From UMGS1663 sp046964515 (GTDB lineage: Bacteria > Bacillota > Clostridia > TANB77 > CAG-508): a stretch of 62,219 nucleotides of DNA. The notes below the pieces were generated by a model, which made no database searches, was not told the DNA's origin, and worked only from the letters and a program-made list of their open reading frames with translations. The translations under genes and the position numbers were made by a program. This document shows positions 33,878 to 42,013 of this stretch, one piece after another; the first letter of the stretch is position 1, and the number at the start of each line of letters is the position of its first letter. The stretch covers positions 1 through 62,219 of the forward strand of contig JBKUYM010000011.1 of assembly GCA_046964515.1 (NCBI GenBank), written 5' to 3'.

Positions 33878-34972
33878 ATGAATATAGAAAATGATTTAAA
33901 AAAAGATGGTGTTATTGTTATCAAACCAGTAGATACACTAACGATAACTTTACTTGCTAAATTTGTAGCACAAAGATTAACTACCGCATTTCCCTTCTAT
34001 CCATTAAAATATAATGATTTATTTATAAAACTTTCTAGACTTTCTATGTATTATGCTACCATCCCTACCGGTATGGCAGAAGCTACTTATTTTTATAAGA
34101 ATAGTACTATTTATTTTAAAGAAGGTCTTAGTATAGAAGAAATGCAAAAATATGTCATTCATGAATTTATTCATCATTTACAAGAATTAAAGGATAAAAA
34201 AAATGTTTTATACCGTTTAGGTTTATGCGATTTTACAGGTTTTAAAATATATGGCATGGCATTAAATGAGGCTGCCGTTCAAACACTTACTGCTAAAGCT
34301 TTAAAAAATAACATCGATATTGTGAAATATTATGATATTGAACTACCAACTAACAGTCCAACTTGTTATCCTCTACTATGTAATTTAATGACACAATTAC
34401 TATATATCACTGGTGAAAGTGTTCTATTTGATAGCACCTTATATGGCAATGACAAATTTAAAAATAAATTAATTCATTTATGTGGAGAACGTAACTTTTA
34501 TAGAATTCAAGATGCTTTTGATAAAATCATGAAAGCAGAAGAAACTCTTACAAAATTAAGTAATAGAATGGAAGAAGAATTATTAAGTGAAGCCTCGATT
34601 GCAAGAATTTCTAAAGAAATGATAAACTGTAAAAAACGCATTACAGCTACTTTTATACAAACTCAAAATTTAATTTTAACAACTTATTTTGAACATGCTT
34701 TTGAAGAAATTACTGATGTATCACAAATAGAAGATTTTAGAAAAAATTTATATAGTTATCAAGATTTAATTGGTGTTACACCTTCCTATCATTATTTTAA
34801 TGATTTTTACGTCCATACTATGGCTAAATTAGAAGAAAAAGAAGCTATGCTAAATCATCAAACTTATTTGATTCCTTATAAAAGAAATCTTTGGCAAATC
34901 GCTTGGCATACCTGTATCCATTTTCTTCAAAATTTACAAGCTGAAAAAAGTACCCATGAGGATATTTCCTAA
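33878..34972 (+). CDS. HExxH-motif putative metallopeptidase, unknown family
   Basis: A 364-residue protein without signal peptide or clear membrane segment. The motif YVIHEFIHHLQ gives His95-Glu96-x-x-His99, and a second acidic ligand candidate, Glu131 in GMALNEAAVQ, lies 32 residues on: the spacing and sequence style of gluzincin-type zinc peptidases. The rest (about 180-364) is helical and charged and not recognised. The start at 33878 follows AAGGAGA by eight bases; the frame extends nine codons upstream without a ribosome binding site. It is divergent from pilin-like gene C, and a role in processing surface proteins is possible but unsupported. Confidence 0.6.
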   Translation: MNIENDLKKDGVIVIKPVDTLTITLLAKFVAQRLTTAFPFYPLKYNDLFIKLSRLSMYYATIPTGMAEATYFYKNSTIYFKEGLSIEEMQKYVIHEFIHHLQELKDKKNVLYRLGLCDFTGFKIYGMALNEAAVQTLTAKALKNNIDIVKYYDIELPTNSPTCYPLLCNLMTQLLYITGESVLFDSTLYGNDKFKNKLIHLCGERNFYRIQDAFDKIMKAEETLTKLSNRMEEELLSEASIARISKEMINCKKRITATFIQTQNLILTTYFEHAFEEITDVSQIEDFRKNLYSYQDLIGVTPSYHYFNDFYVHTMAKLEEKEAMLNHQTYLIPYKRNLWQIAWHTCIHFLQNLQAEKSTHEDIS

Positions 34973-34984
34973 TGGGTACTTTTT
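34945..34984. terminator. Bidirectional terminator inside two convergent coding ends
   Basis: AAAAAGTACCCAT pairs with ATGGGTACTTTTT. The hairpin covers the last codons of the HExxH gene and of the GltD-like gene, whose stop codons share the four bases CTAA at 34969-34972. Confidence 0.8.
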
Positions 34985-36237
34985 ATATAATTATCTATCT
35001 CTTCTGCTGCTTTCCTTCCTGATCTTGCAGCCCATGCAACTGTTGCTTTTTGTCCAATTACATCTCCTCCTGCAAATACCTTTTCATGAGAGGTTCTATA
35101 ACCTTCTTGCACAGAAATGTATCCCTTTTTCGTTTTCTCTATGGTTAGCGATTGCATAATCGTTTTTTCTGGCACAGAACCAATTGCCATAACTACATAA
35201 TCCATTGGAAGTAAAAAATTACTATCTTCTATATCTACAGGACTTGGTCTTAAATCTCCTTCCTTTTGTATCAACTGTGTTTTTATACATTCTATTTTTT
35301 CTACCTTATTTTGCTTTATATTTGGTATTATCTTAATGACATTTGTTTGAAATAAAAATGTAATTCCTTCTTGCATAGCTTCTTCTATCTCTTTTCTTTC
35401 TGCTGGCATCTGTTCTTGTGCCCTTCTATAAATTATAAAAACTTCTTTAGCACCTAGACGTTTAATCGTTCTAGCACAGTCCATAGCAACATTACCACCA
35501 CCAATAACTGCCACTGTCTTTTCTTGGTAGATAGGATGCTTATTTTCTTCTAATAAAGTATTTCCTCCATAAACACCCTCTATTTCTTCTCCTGAAATCT
35601 GCATCTTAGTAGGAATATTGGCACCAATACTTATAAATACAGCATCATATTGTTCTTCTAATTGCTCTAAAGTAACCGTCTTTCCTAGAATTTGCCTATA
35701 TTTTACCTCTATACCTAAATCTAAAATTTTTCGAATACTACCTTGTAATACTTCTCTATCTAATCTAAATTCTGGAATTCCATGAGTTAAAATACCTCCT
35801 AAAGTATCTTGTTTTTCGAATATAGTTACCCTGTATCCTTTTCTTGCTAAAAAAGCACTACAAGTAAGTCCCGCTGGTCCACCACCAACAACCGCCACTT
35901 TTTGTCTTTTTCTATTCATCATTTCTTCTTCAAACGCATAATTTTCTTGCAAGGCTTTATCTGCTACAAAGGCTTCTAACTTACCTATACTGGTAGGTTC
36001 TCCTTTTAATCTACGCACACAACCACCCTGACATTGGCTTTCATGTGGGCAAATTCTACCACAAACAGAAGAAAGCACCGTTGTTTTAGCCAATACTTGA
36101 TATGCTTCTTTATATTTTTCTTCTTTTATATACTGAATAAATTGTGGTATATCATTTTCTAAAGGGCATCCTTTTTGGCAAGGTTTCGTCTTACAATTTA
36201 AACAATATTCTGCCTTTTTTTGTATCTCTTGATTCAT
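34969..36237 (-). CDS. GltD-like NAD(P)H-dependent flavoprotein
   Basis: A 422-residue protein related to the glutamate synthase small subunit. The N-terminal Cys-rich region (CLNCKTKPC, GCP, CGRICPHESQCQGGC) binds [4Fe-4S] clusters, the FAD motif is VVGGGPAGLTCSAF (about residue 117) and the NAD(P) motif VIGGGNVAMDCART (about 245). The final GGDVIGQKATVAWAARSGRKAA segment is typical. No large GltB subunit or NfnA partner is adjacent, so it may be a stand-alone oxidoreductase of the GltD/NfnB/PreT group. The reaction is unknown. Confidence 0.88.
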   Translation of the reverse strand: MNQEIQKKAEYCLNCKTKPCQKGCPLENDIPQFIQYIKEEKYKEAYQVLAKTTVLSSVCGRICPHESQCQGGCVRRLKGEPTSIGKLEAFVADKALQENYAFEEEMMNRKRQKVAVVGGGPAGLTCSAFLARKGYRVTIFEKQDTLGGILTHGIPEFRLDREVLQGSIRKILDLGIEVKYRQILGKTVTLEQLEEQYDAVFISIGANIPTKMQISGEEIEGVYGGNTLLEENKHPIYQEKTVAVIGGGNVAMDCARTIKRLGAKEVFIIYRRAQEQMPAERKEIEEAMQEGITFLFQTNVIKIIPNIKQNKVEKIECIKTQLIQKEGDLRPSPVDIEDSNFLLPMDYVVMAIGSVPEKTIMQSLTIEKTKKGYISVQEGYRTSHEKVFAGGDVIGQKATVAWAARSGRKAAEEIDNYIKSTH

Positions 36238-36258
36238 GTCTAACTCCTTCTTACAAAA

Positions 36259-36316
36259 AAATGAAAGTATTCATAGTTAATACTTTCATTTTATTCATTT
36301 TCTCTATTCTTGTCAA
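36259..36316 (-). promoter_or_regulatory. GltD-like gene promoter overlapping the terminator of the upstream pilin-like gene
   Basis: Minus strand TTGACA (36311-36316), 17 bases, TAAAAT (36288-36293). The -10 lies in one arm of a hairpin AAATGAAAGTATT/AATACTTTCATTT (36259-36271 with 36279-36291) followed by a T run, the terminator of the gene ending at 36356. A transcript starting near 36281 would contain only one arm, so termination and initiation share the same bases. Confidence 0.7.
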
Positions 36317-36355
36317 TAGAGTTGACTATGTATTATAATAATCAGAAATGCTATT

Positions 36356-37330
36356 TTACTCTACAGGCCCATTAAAAAGATAACAGACTTTTATATATAG
36401 TTGTCCATCTTTTTCTATTACAACTGTATAATCACCGGCTTGTAAATCACCATCATATTGCGCATAATATGCTAAATTATCGGACTGTATTGCCCCATTT
36501 ACATTCACAATATTATCTCCCATTAACATATAGGCATTCTGAAATCCTACAACTTGGTCTTCTTTATTATAAAGTTTGATAACTATCCCCGAAGTCCTAA
36601 TTTCATAAGTATCTACTACTGTAATATTATTTACTTGAATAGTCTTATTTTTTATCTCTCCTGTTTTTAACTGTTTAACACCAAATGTATATTCTCCATT
36701 TTTGGTTATCAAATATCTCCTGTCATAGGTATCTTCATAACTTTGGCTACCCCCACCTTCTACTCCTGTTGGTTTTATAAACTCATAAAATTCTACTGCT
36801 CTTGATTCTACTAAAAATTCATCTAATGAATTATAGCTTGTCCACTCTTTTACCCAATCTTCCACAGATGTTACAGCTTCTGCTTGTAGGAATTCTTCTA
36901 TGGTAGCATATGTTGGATCTCCCCAACTTTCACTTCTCTTATTGTAAGCAGTTAAAAAATATTCCTCTTTTTGCTTCTGGGTTAATTTTTTTACTTCTTC
37001 TGTTGCATATTCTTTATAGGTTTTCTCAAAACTAATATCTGCAAAAATAGCATTCGTAGATTTCGAATCTGGATATTTGGTCAAATTAAAGTCAAATTCT
37101 TTATTATTTTCTCCATCTAAATTCTTATCTATTTCACTTACCAATTCATTCAATTGTTCCTCGCTTTGGATACTAGCATTTTCTGTATCAGACTTTGCTT
37201 GTTGTGCTTTACTGATTAAACCATTTTCTCCTACTATCATACCAATCGTTATACCTGCTAGTATAATTAGAATAATAATCGTAATAACTAATGCAATTAA
37301 AGTAATACCTTGATTTTTATTTTCTCTCAT
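36356..37330 (-). CDS. Pilin-like surface protein, unknown outer domain
   Basis: A 324-residue protein. Gly8 precedes ITLIALVITI (Ala at +5), the helix is at about residues 10-29, followed by GENGLISKAQQAK as in its paralogues. Residues 80-200 are acidic and helical (YATEEVKKLTQKQKEEYFL). The last 130 residues look beta-rich (GEYTFGVKQLKTGEIKNKTIQV, then GDYTVVIEKDGQLYIKVCYL), perhaps an Ig-like fold. It has its own promoter (TTGTGC-N17-TATTAT, 37353-37381) and terminator. Function unknown. Confidence 0.7.
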   Translation of the reverse strand: MRENKNQGITLIALVITIIILIILAGITIGMIVGENGLISKAQQAKSDTENASIQSEEQLNELVSEIDKNLDGENNKEFDFNLTKYPDSKSTNAIFADISFEKTYKEYATEEVKKLTQKQKEEYFLTAYNKRSESWGDPTYATIEEFLQAEAVTSVEDWVKEWTSYNSLDEFLVESRAVEFYEFIKPTGVEGGGSQSYEDTYDRRYLITKNGEYTFGVKQLKTGEIKNKTIQVNNITVVDTYEIRTSGIVIKLYNKEDQVVGFQNAYMLMGDNIVNVNGAIQSDNLAYYAQYDGDLQAGDYTVVIEKDGQLYIKVCYLFNGPVE

Positions 37331-37352
37331 CTTTTGTTTCCTCCTTTATTTC

Positions 37353-37381
37353 ATAATAACATAATTAACCTTTTGGCACAA
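37353..37381 (-). promoter_or_regulatory. Promoter of the 36356-37330 gene
   Basis: Minus strand TTGTGC (37376-37381), 17 bases, TATTAT (37353-37358), close before a GGAGG ribosome binding site. Confidence 0.5.
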
Positions 37382-37408
37382 CTCTTTATTTTTAACTTTC
37401 GGTAATTT

Positions 37409-37963
37409 TTAATCTTCTTGCATTTTACGTCTCACTTCTTTTAAATCCTTCCAAAATTCAACTTTTTTAGACTCATCTCTTAAAAGTGCTGCTGGATGCC
37501 AAGTTGGCATATATAAAATCCCTTTTCTTTCAATCCAAGTACCTCTTACCTTTGTAATACCATACTCTTTTCCTAATATATTCTTTAAAGCCGTACTTCC
37601 TAATAAAACAATAATCTTTGGTTTTACTAGAATAACTTGATTACGCAAATAATCTAAGCAAGCTTCTGCTTCATCTACTTCTGGTACTCTATTAGCAGGC
37701 GGTCTACATTTTACAATATTCGCAATATAAACCTCTTGTCTTACCAATCCCAAACCATCAAAAGCTTTATTCATTAATTGTCCAGCCTTTCCTACGAACG
37801 GAATGCCTTGTGTATCCTCGTCTGCACCTGGTCCTTCTCCTATGAACATGACTTCTGCATTTTTATTACCTGTACCAAAAACAATATGTTTACGATTCGT
37901 ACATAACTTACATTTTTGACAATTTATAATACTTTGTTCTAATGCTTCCCAATTATCGTACAT
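37409..37963 (-). CDS. Family 4 uracil-DNA glycosylase (Fe-S type)
   Basis: A 184-residue enzyme removing uracil from DNA. The GEGPGADEDTQGIPFVG active-site motif (about residues 42-58) and the C-terminal MPTWHPAALLR motif are diagnostic. The four [4Fe-4S] ligands expected in this family correspond to Cys15 and Cys18 (CQKC), Cys86 (VKCRPP) and Cys102 (ACLDYL). Normal length. It lies 43 bases downstream of the LD-carboxypeptidase in the same direction. Confidence 0.94.
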   Translation of the reverse strand: MYDNWEALEQSIINCQKCKLCTNRKHIVFGTGNKNAEVMFIGEGPGADEDTQGIPFVGKAGQLMNKAFDGLGLVRQEVYIANIVKCRPPANRVPEVDEAEACLDYLRNQVILVKPKIIVLLGSTALKNILGKEYGITKVRGTWIERKGILYMPTWHPAALLRDESKKVEFWKDLKEVRRKMQED

Positions 37964-38006
37964 ATATGACTCCTTATATTTCCACTCTTTATTTGCTTCT
38001 CTTTTG

Positions 38007-38918
38007 TTAATTCACACAGGGTTCTATTAATTGTATTTTTAATTCTTCTTTTGTATCCATTTTTGCTTTTGTACCAATTGGTATTACCATTTTCTTTTCT
38101 GTATGTCCAAAATTATTAGATTTAATAATTGGAAAAGAATAGTCTCCCTCTAAGGTATCTAATAGTATCTTCTCTAATGAAATCTTCGCATCATAGTTTC
38201 CAACCCAAATACCATTGATTTGATTAAATACACCATTTTGCTTCATATGGTATAAATAATGGCTTACCATAGCAGGAGGTGTTTCTATGGATAACTCCTC
38301 TATAAATAAAATCTTATCTTTAAAATCCAAAGCATACTTTCCACTACTTAAATGCGCTATTAAGGATAAGTTTCCTCCTAATAATTTTCCTTGTGCGATT
38401 CCTTCCTGTATGGTTGTAAAATCATCTTCTGGTCTTGCAAGAACACCTTCTGCTTCTACCAATTGATGCATCACTTGTTCATAACCATACGGTGTTTGCC
38501 AAGAAGTAAGTGACTTAAAAGTAGGTCCATGAAAAGTAATCATTCCTGTTTTTTGATAAATCACATTTAATAAAGAAGTGCTATCACTAAAGCCACATAG
38601 AATTTTAGGATGTTCTGCTATTTTTTTATAGTCTAAATACTCTAAAGTACTATTAGAATTAAAACCACCGGAAATGCAAAAAATAGCTTTTATATTTGGA
38701 TTTATAAACATATCCATAATATCTTGTGCTTTTTCTCTTGCACTTGCCCCATATCCTAACGTATTTTCAAAAACATGTTTTCCGAAATCTATACGAAATC
38801 CAGAACTCTCCATTAATAAAATAGATTGGTTAATCACTTCTAAATCTTCTTTTTCCACACAATCAGAAGGTGCAATTATTCCAATAGTATCTTGTTTTTT
38901 TAATCTATTTGGTAACAT
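38007..38918 (-). CDS. LD-carboxypeptidase, S66 family (LdcA/MccF-like)
   Basis: A 303-residue serine peptidase. The IGIIAPSD start, nucleophile Ser111 in GFSDSTSLL, the Glu in LFIEEL and the C-terminal NFGHTEKK His form the Ser-Glu-His triad of family S66. LdcA members trim muropeptide tetrapeptides in cell-wall recycling; MccF members cleave microcin C. Genome context does not decide between them. The PgeF gene a little upstream makes a cell-wall role slightly more likely. Confidence 0.9.
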   Translation of the reverse strand: MLPNRLKKQDTIGIIAPSDCVEKEDLEVINQSILLMESSGFRIDFGKHVFENTLGYGASAREKAQDIMDMFINPNIKAIFCISGGFNSNSTLEYLDYKKIAEHPKILCGFSDSTSLLNVIYQKTGMITFHGPTFKSLTSWQTPYGYEQVMHQLVEAEGVLARPEDDFTTIQEGIAQGKLLGGNLSLIAHLSSGKYALDFKDKILFIEELSIETPPAMVSHYLYHMKQNGVFNQINGIWVGNYDAKISLEKILLDTLEGDYSFPIIKSNNFGHTEKKMVIPIGTKAKMDTKEELKIQLIEPCVN

Positions 38919-38958
38919 ACTTCTCCTTTTCTATTGTAAAATAACTTTTTAAGGTTCA

Positions 38959-39162
38959 TTAATGCATTAAAAAATCTAAAACATTCATACCTGCATCTGT
39001 CTCTCTTTTATATAACTCTGTATAACCACATTTTTTACAACTAATGGTAATAAATTTTTTGTTTTGTACATCAAATAGCTTTGAAAAAGTACCTCCTGTA
39101 GCTTGAAATTGGTCTGACTCAAATTCTTGACAACCACATTTTGCACATTGATATTGTGCCAT
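38959..39162 (-). CDS. Small zinc-ribbon protein
   Basis: A 67-residue protein with two Cys pairs, CAKCG near the N-terminus and CKKCGYTELYKR near residue 45, a classic zinc ribbon. It matches the style of the short nucleic-acid-binding zinc-ribbon proteins widespread in Firmicutes (COG3478 type). The ATG at 39162 is eight bases after AAGGAAGG; a GTG three codons earlier is inside that site. Function unknown. Confidence 0.8.
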   Translation of the reverse strand: MAQYQCAKCGCQEFESDQFQATGGTFSKLFDVQNKKFITISCKKCGYTELYKRETDAGMNVLDFLMH

Positions 39163-39274
39163 TTTCTTCACCTTCCTTTAATATCTCTATTTTACTAAAA
39201 ATTTCTATAGATTGCAAGTCATTTTCTTTTAGCCTTTTATAAGATGTTGCTTTTATAAATGTTGCTTTTTACTT

Positions 39275-39315
39275 AAAAAATATCCACAAAGTATGCTAAC
39301 TTTGTGGATATCTTT
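39275..39315 (-). terminator. PgeF gene terminator
   Basis: TATCCACAAA pairs with TTTGTGGATA around a ten-base loop, followed on the minus strand by a T run. It sits at the end of the gene stopping at 39317. Confidence 0.85.
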
Positions 39316-39316
39316 T

Positions 39317-40108
39317 TTATTTTTTAAGACCTATAATCGCTGTATTTCTTCCCGCTTTTTCCCTTTCTACACGATAAGAATGAAATTTATCACTATGGCA
39401 AACTGTACAAATTCCACTATCTATTATATTTTCTTCTTTTAACCCCTCTTGCAATAACATTTCTTTATTTAATAACGTAGTATCTATCGTATATTTTTGT
39501 TTTCCATCCACAAACCTTCCTTTTTCAATTGCTACTTCCCATAATTTACTTTCTTTAAAAGCTTGCTCAAAAATTTCTTTTACATCGTCTTGTACTTCAA
39601 AATGACATTTTCTTATACAAGGTCCTATACAACAAATTAGTTCCTTTGGATTCGTATTATATACTTCTTTCATCTTTTTAACCGCTTCCCTCGCAATTTT
39701 TTGGGTAGTTCCCTTCCAGCCTGAATGGATATTTCCGATTACATTATGTATGGGGTCATATAAAAATAGAGGCGTGCAATCTGCAAATCGAAGGGAAAGT
39801 GCTATTTCTTTTTTATTGGTTATTAAGCCGTCTATTTTCGTATATACCTTTTTTTCATCCTCTACACATTCTACAAATTGACTATGAATTTGTTCTTTTA
39901 TACTAATCAATTTTTTATCATCTATTTCTAGTGCATCACATAATTGTTTATAATTAGTTCCATCATTGCTTTCATAAGTAGCACCATTCTCTTTCAAAGT
40001 ATACGCATGAACTATCTTATCTTGATATTCTAATAATTTATTAAATTGTAAATAAGCAACCTTTCCTTTTCTTATAATCTTTACTTTTTCATTTTCCAAT
40101 ACGAACAT
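39317..40108 (-). CDS. pgeF: PgeF/YfiH-family peptidoglycan editing factor
   Basis: A 263-residue member of the multicopper-polyphenol-oxidase-like (YfiH) family. The conserved ADCTPLFL, NIHSGWKGT, CIGPCIRKCHFEV and CHSDKFHSYRVE segments supply the Cys and two His of the zinc-dependent active site. E. coli PgeF removes wrongly incorporated L-Ser from peptidoglycan precursors; relatives also act as purine nucleoside phosphorylases or adenosine deaminases. The ATG at 40108 directly follows AAAGGAGAGG; the frame runs nine codons further upstream into the previous gene's end. Confidence 0.9.
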   Translation of the reverse strand: MFVLENEKVKIIRKGKVAYLQFNKLLEYQDKIVHAYTLKENGATYESNDGTNYKQLCDALEIDDKKLISIKEQIHSQFVECVEDEKKVYTKIDGLITNKKEIALSLRFADCTPLFLYDPIHNVIGNIHSGWKGTTQKIAREAVKKMKEVYNTNPKELICCIGPCIRKCHFEVQDDVKEIFEQAFKESKLWEVAIEKGRFVDGKQKYTIDTTLLNKEMLLQEGLKEENIIDSGICTVCHSDKFHSYRVEREKAGRNTAIIGLKK

Positions 40109-40119
40109 AACCTCTCCTT

Positions 40120-40998
40120 TTATACTTTTTTCCATAATAATTGATTTTCTTGTATTTGTACTACCAGCTTCCCTTCATTTTGTAAATACGTTAAATAAGA
40201 CTTTATGGTACTTCCCACCAAAGCATACTGCGTTATATTCATTTGCAGTTGGTAATAGTCAAAAATAGCTTTTAAGATATTTTCAAAATTAATTGCCTCT
40301 TTACAAATTTGACAAATATATTCTGCAATTTCAAAAATTTTATTTCTATTTTGCTCTATACATTTTTCTATAGTTTGCATTGGTTCTGCATGGGATGGAA
40401 TAAATAGTTTTCCTTCTAATTTTTCAATAATATCTAATGATGCTAAGTATGCTTTCACATCATATAGAAAAAATACAGCATATTTTTCTATCGTCTCTTG
40501 CCCTACCACACTATCTCCTAAGAACCATACATCATCTGCTGTTTTTATTCCCACCATAGAAAAACTATGCCCATTTAGTAATTGCATTTCTAAGCCCTCT
40601 GGCAATATTTCAGGTGTTAATATTTCTGCATGACTATCTTGTGCTAGCAAAAACTTATTTCTAAGTTCACTTCCAGGATAACCACCATATAGAAATGCTG
40701 GTTCTAAGATAGGATATTTTATAAATGCCTCCTCTATTCCATATGTATATATGGGGCATTGACATCTTTCCTGTAAGATACGGTTTCCTCCAATATGGTC
40801 TGCATGAGAATGTGTATTAATAATCATTTTTAATTTCCATTGTTTTTCTTCTAAAATTTTTAGAATTTTTTTGCCTGCATCCTTATCACTTCCAGTATCC
40901 ATTATACAAACTTCATTTTGTGTTATCTTATAAATACCAATTCTTGTAGGACAATTTATATAGTAAGTATTTTCTCCCACTTGTTTTAATTCATACAT
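40120..40998 (-). CDS. MBL-fold metallo-hydrolase
   Basis: A 292-residue metallo-beta-lactamase-fold enzyme. The HxHxDH motif is NTHSHADHIGG (His63, His65, Asp67, His68), with further ligands in LLNGHS and PSHAEPM. A C-terminal helical domain of about 85 residues follows the catalytic domain. The substrate cannot be inferred. The pgeF ribosome binding site lies in the 11-base gap after its stop, so the two are one operon, with a promoter at 41027-41055. Confidence 0.88.
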   Translation of the reverse strand: MYELKQVGENTYYINCPTRIGIYKITQNEVCIMDTGSDKDAGKKILKILEEKQWKLKMIINTHSHADHIGGNRILQERCQCPIYTYGIEEAFIKYPILEPAFLYGGYPGSELRNKFLLAQDSHAEILTPEILPEGLEMQLLNGHSFSMVGIKTADDVWFLGDSVVGQETIEKYAVFFLYDVKAYLASLDIIEKLEGKLFIPSHAEPMQTIEKCIEQNRNKIFEIAEYICQICKEAINFENILKAIFDYYQLQMNITQYALVGSTIKSYLTYLQNEGKLVVQIQENQLLWKKV

Positions 40999-41026
40999 TT
41001 GCTTTTACGCCTTCTTTCTTTGTTGT

Positions 41027-41055
41027 ATTTTATCATAATCTTTTTTTCTTTTCAA
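41027..41055 (-). promoter_or_regulatory. Promoter of the MBL-pgeF operon
   Basis: Minus strand TTGAAA (41050-41055), 17 bases, TAAAAT (41027-41032). Confidence 0.7.
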
Positions 41056-41118
41056 TTTATTACTTAGATTTAAATTCGTTGTACCTCCTAAATAAATTTA
41101 CTAATTTCTTCATTTTTC

Positions 41119-41147
41119 TTGTCAAAAATATAAATTTATAGTATTCT
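41119..41147 (+). promoter_or_regulatory. Possible promoter of the second LolA-like gene
   Basis: TTGTCA (41119-41124), 17 bases, TATTCT (41142-41147). The leader to 41293 would be about 140 bases and holds no recognised structure. Confidence 0.45.
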
Positions 41148-41292
41148 TCTATTATAGTATTTTCCTATTTTATTTCATCTTACTAACATATTCTTGTTTA
41201 TTTAGGATTACCTTAAAATACCCATAAAAACATACGAAAATTTTATAGCTGTCATCTTTTGCATGGCATTATCTTATAAGGAGGAAAATTTT

Positions 41293-41971
41293 ATGACTCA
41301 AAAAAGTAAAAGCCATTCTTTAAAAATCACTTTTATTGTATTATCCATACTTATCCTTTTAGGTATTATTCTTTTACTATATGTTCCAACCATACAAGCA
41401 TATCATCTTTATACCAAGATGGAGGAAAAAAGACAAGAACTTTCTGCTTCTTCTAACTTATATTATGAAGTCTCTTCTCATTATTTAACTAATCCTACAG
41501 ATACTGGCATAGTAGATAACACTACTAAAGTTTGGTATAGGGACGGAATCTGTTTAAAAGATAACGGGGACCGGTTCTTACTTATATACTAATAAAAATG
41601 CAAAAGAATTTATTAGTTATAATACTAATTTAAAAACCGTATCTAAACAATCTTATGAAGAAGAAGCTATTTACCAATTAACTTTTGTCGCATCACCGTT
41701 TAGTAATGCTACCAATTTTAAAGAAAAAATGCAACGTGTATATGATGTAGCGCTTTCAAAAGTAACTTATGAATTAACTGGTAAAGAGGCTTACTATCTT
41801 AAAGAACCTGGAAAAGAACTTTGGATAGATAGTTCTAGTTTATTACCGCTTCAATATTATACATATGATGAAGGTACCCCTGCTATGTCCTATTTTACCT
41901 TTAAACTAGATAGTGTAACAAAAGAAGATATTCAAATTCCAGATTTCTCTGATTATACCATTGCTAGTTAA
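41293..41971 (+). CDS. Membrane-anchored LolA-like protein, frameshifted
   Basis: Start after AAGGAGG at 41293. A basic N-terminus and one membrane helix (about residues 12-31) precede an extracellular domain. The frame breaks at GAC-C-GGT (extra C at 41571 or 41572): as read it stops at 41592, but without one C it continues GDGSYLYTNKNAKEF through KELWIDSSSLLPLQYY to 41971. The restored protein is 225 residues, matching the size and layout of the 223-residue gene at 4501-5172 (both have a V/L-W-(V/I)-D strand and a D-V-T-x-E-D-I-type ending). A probable paralogue, function unknown. It may be a true pseudogene or a sequence error. Confidence 0.6.
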
Positions 41972-41976
41972 CCAGT

Positions 41977-42013
41977 AAAAGAACTTTCTAGAAAATATCT
42001 AGAAAGTTCTTTT
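41977..42013. terminator. Bidirectional terminator between the LolA-like gene and addB
   Basis: AAAAGAACTTTCTAGA pairs perfectly with TCTAGAAAGTTCTTTT. It reaches into the addB stop codon at 42012. Confidence 0.85.
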
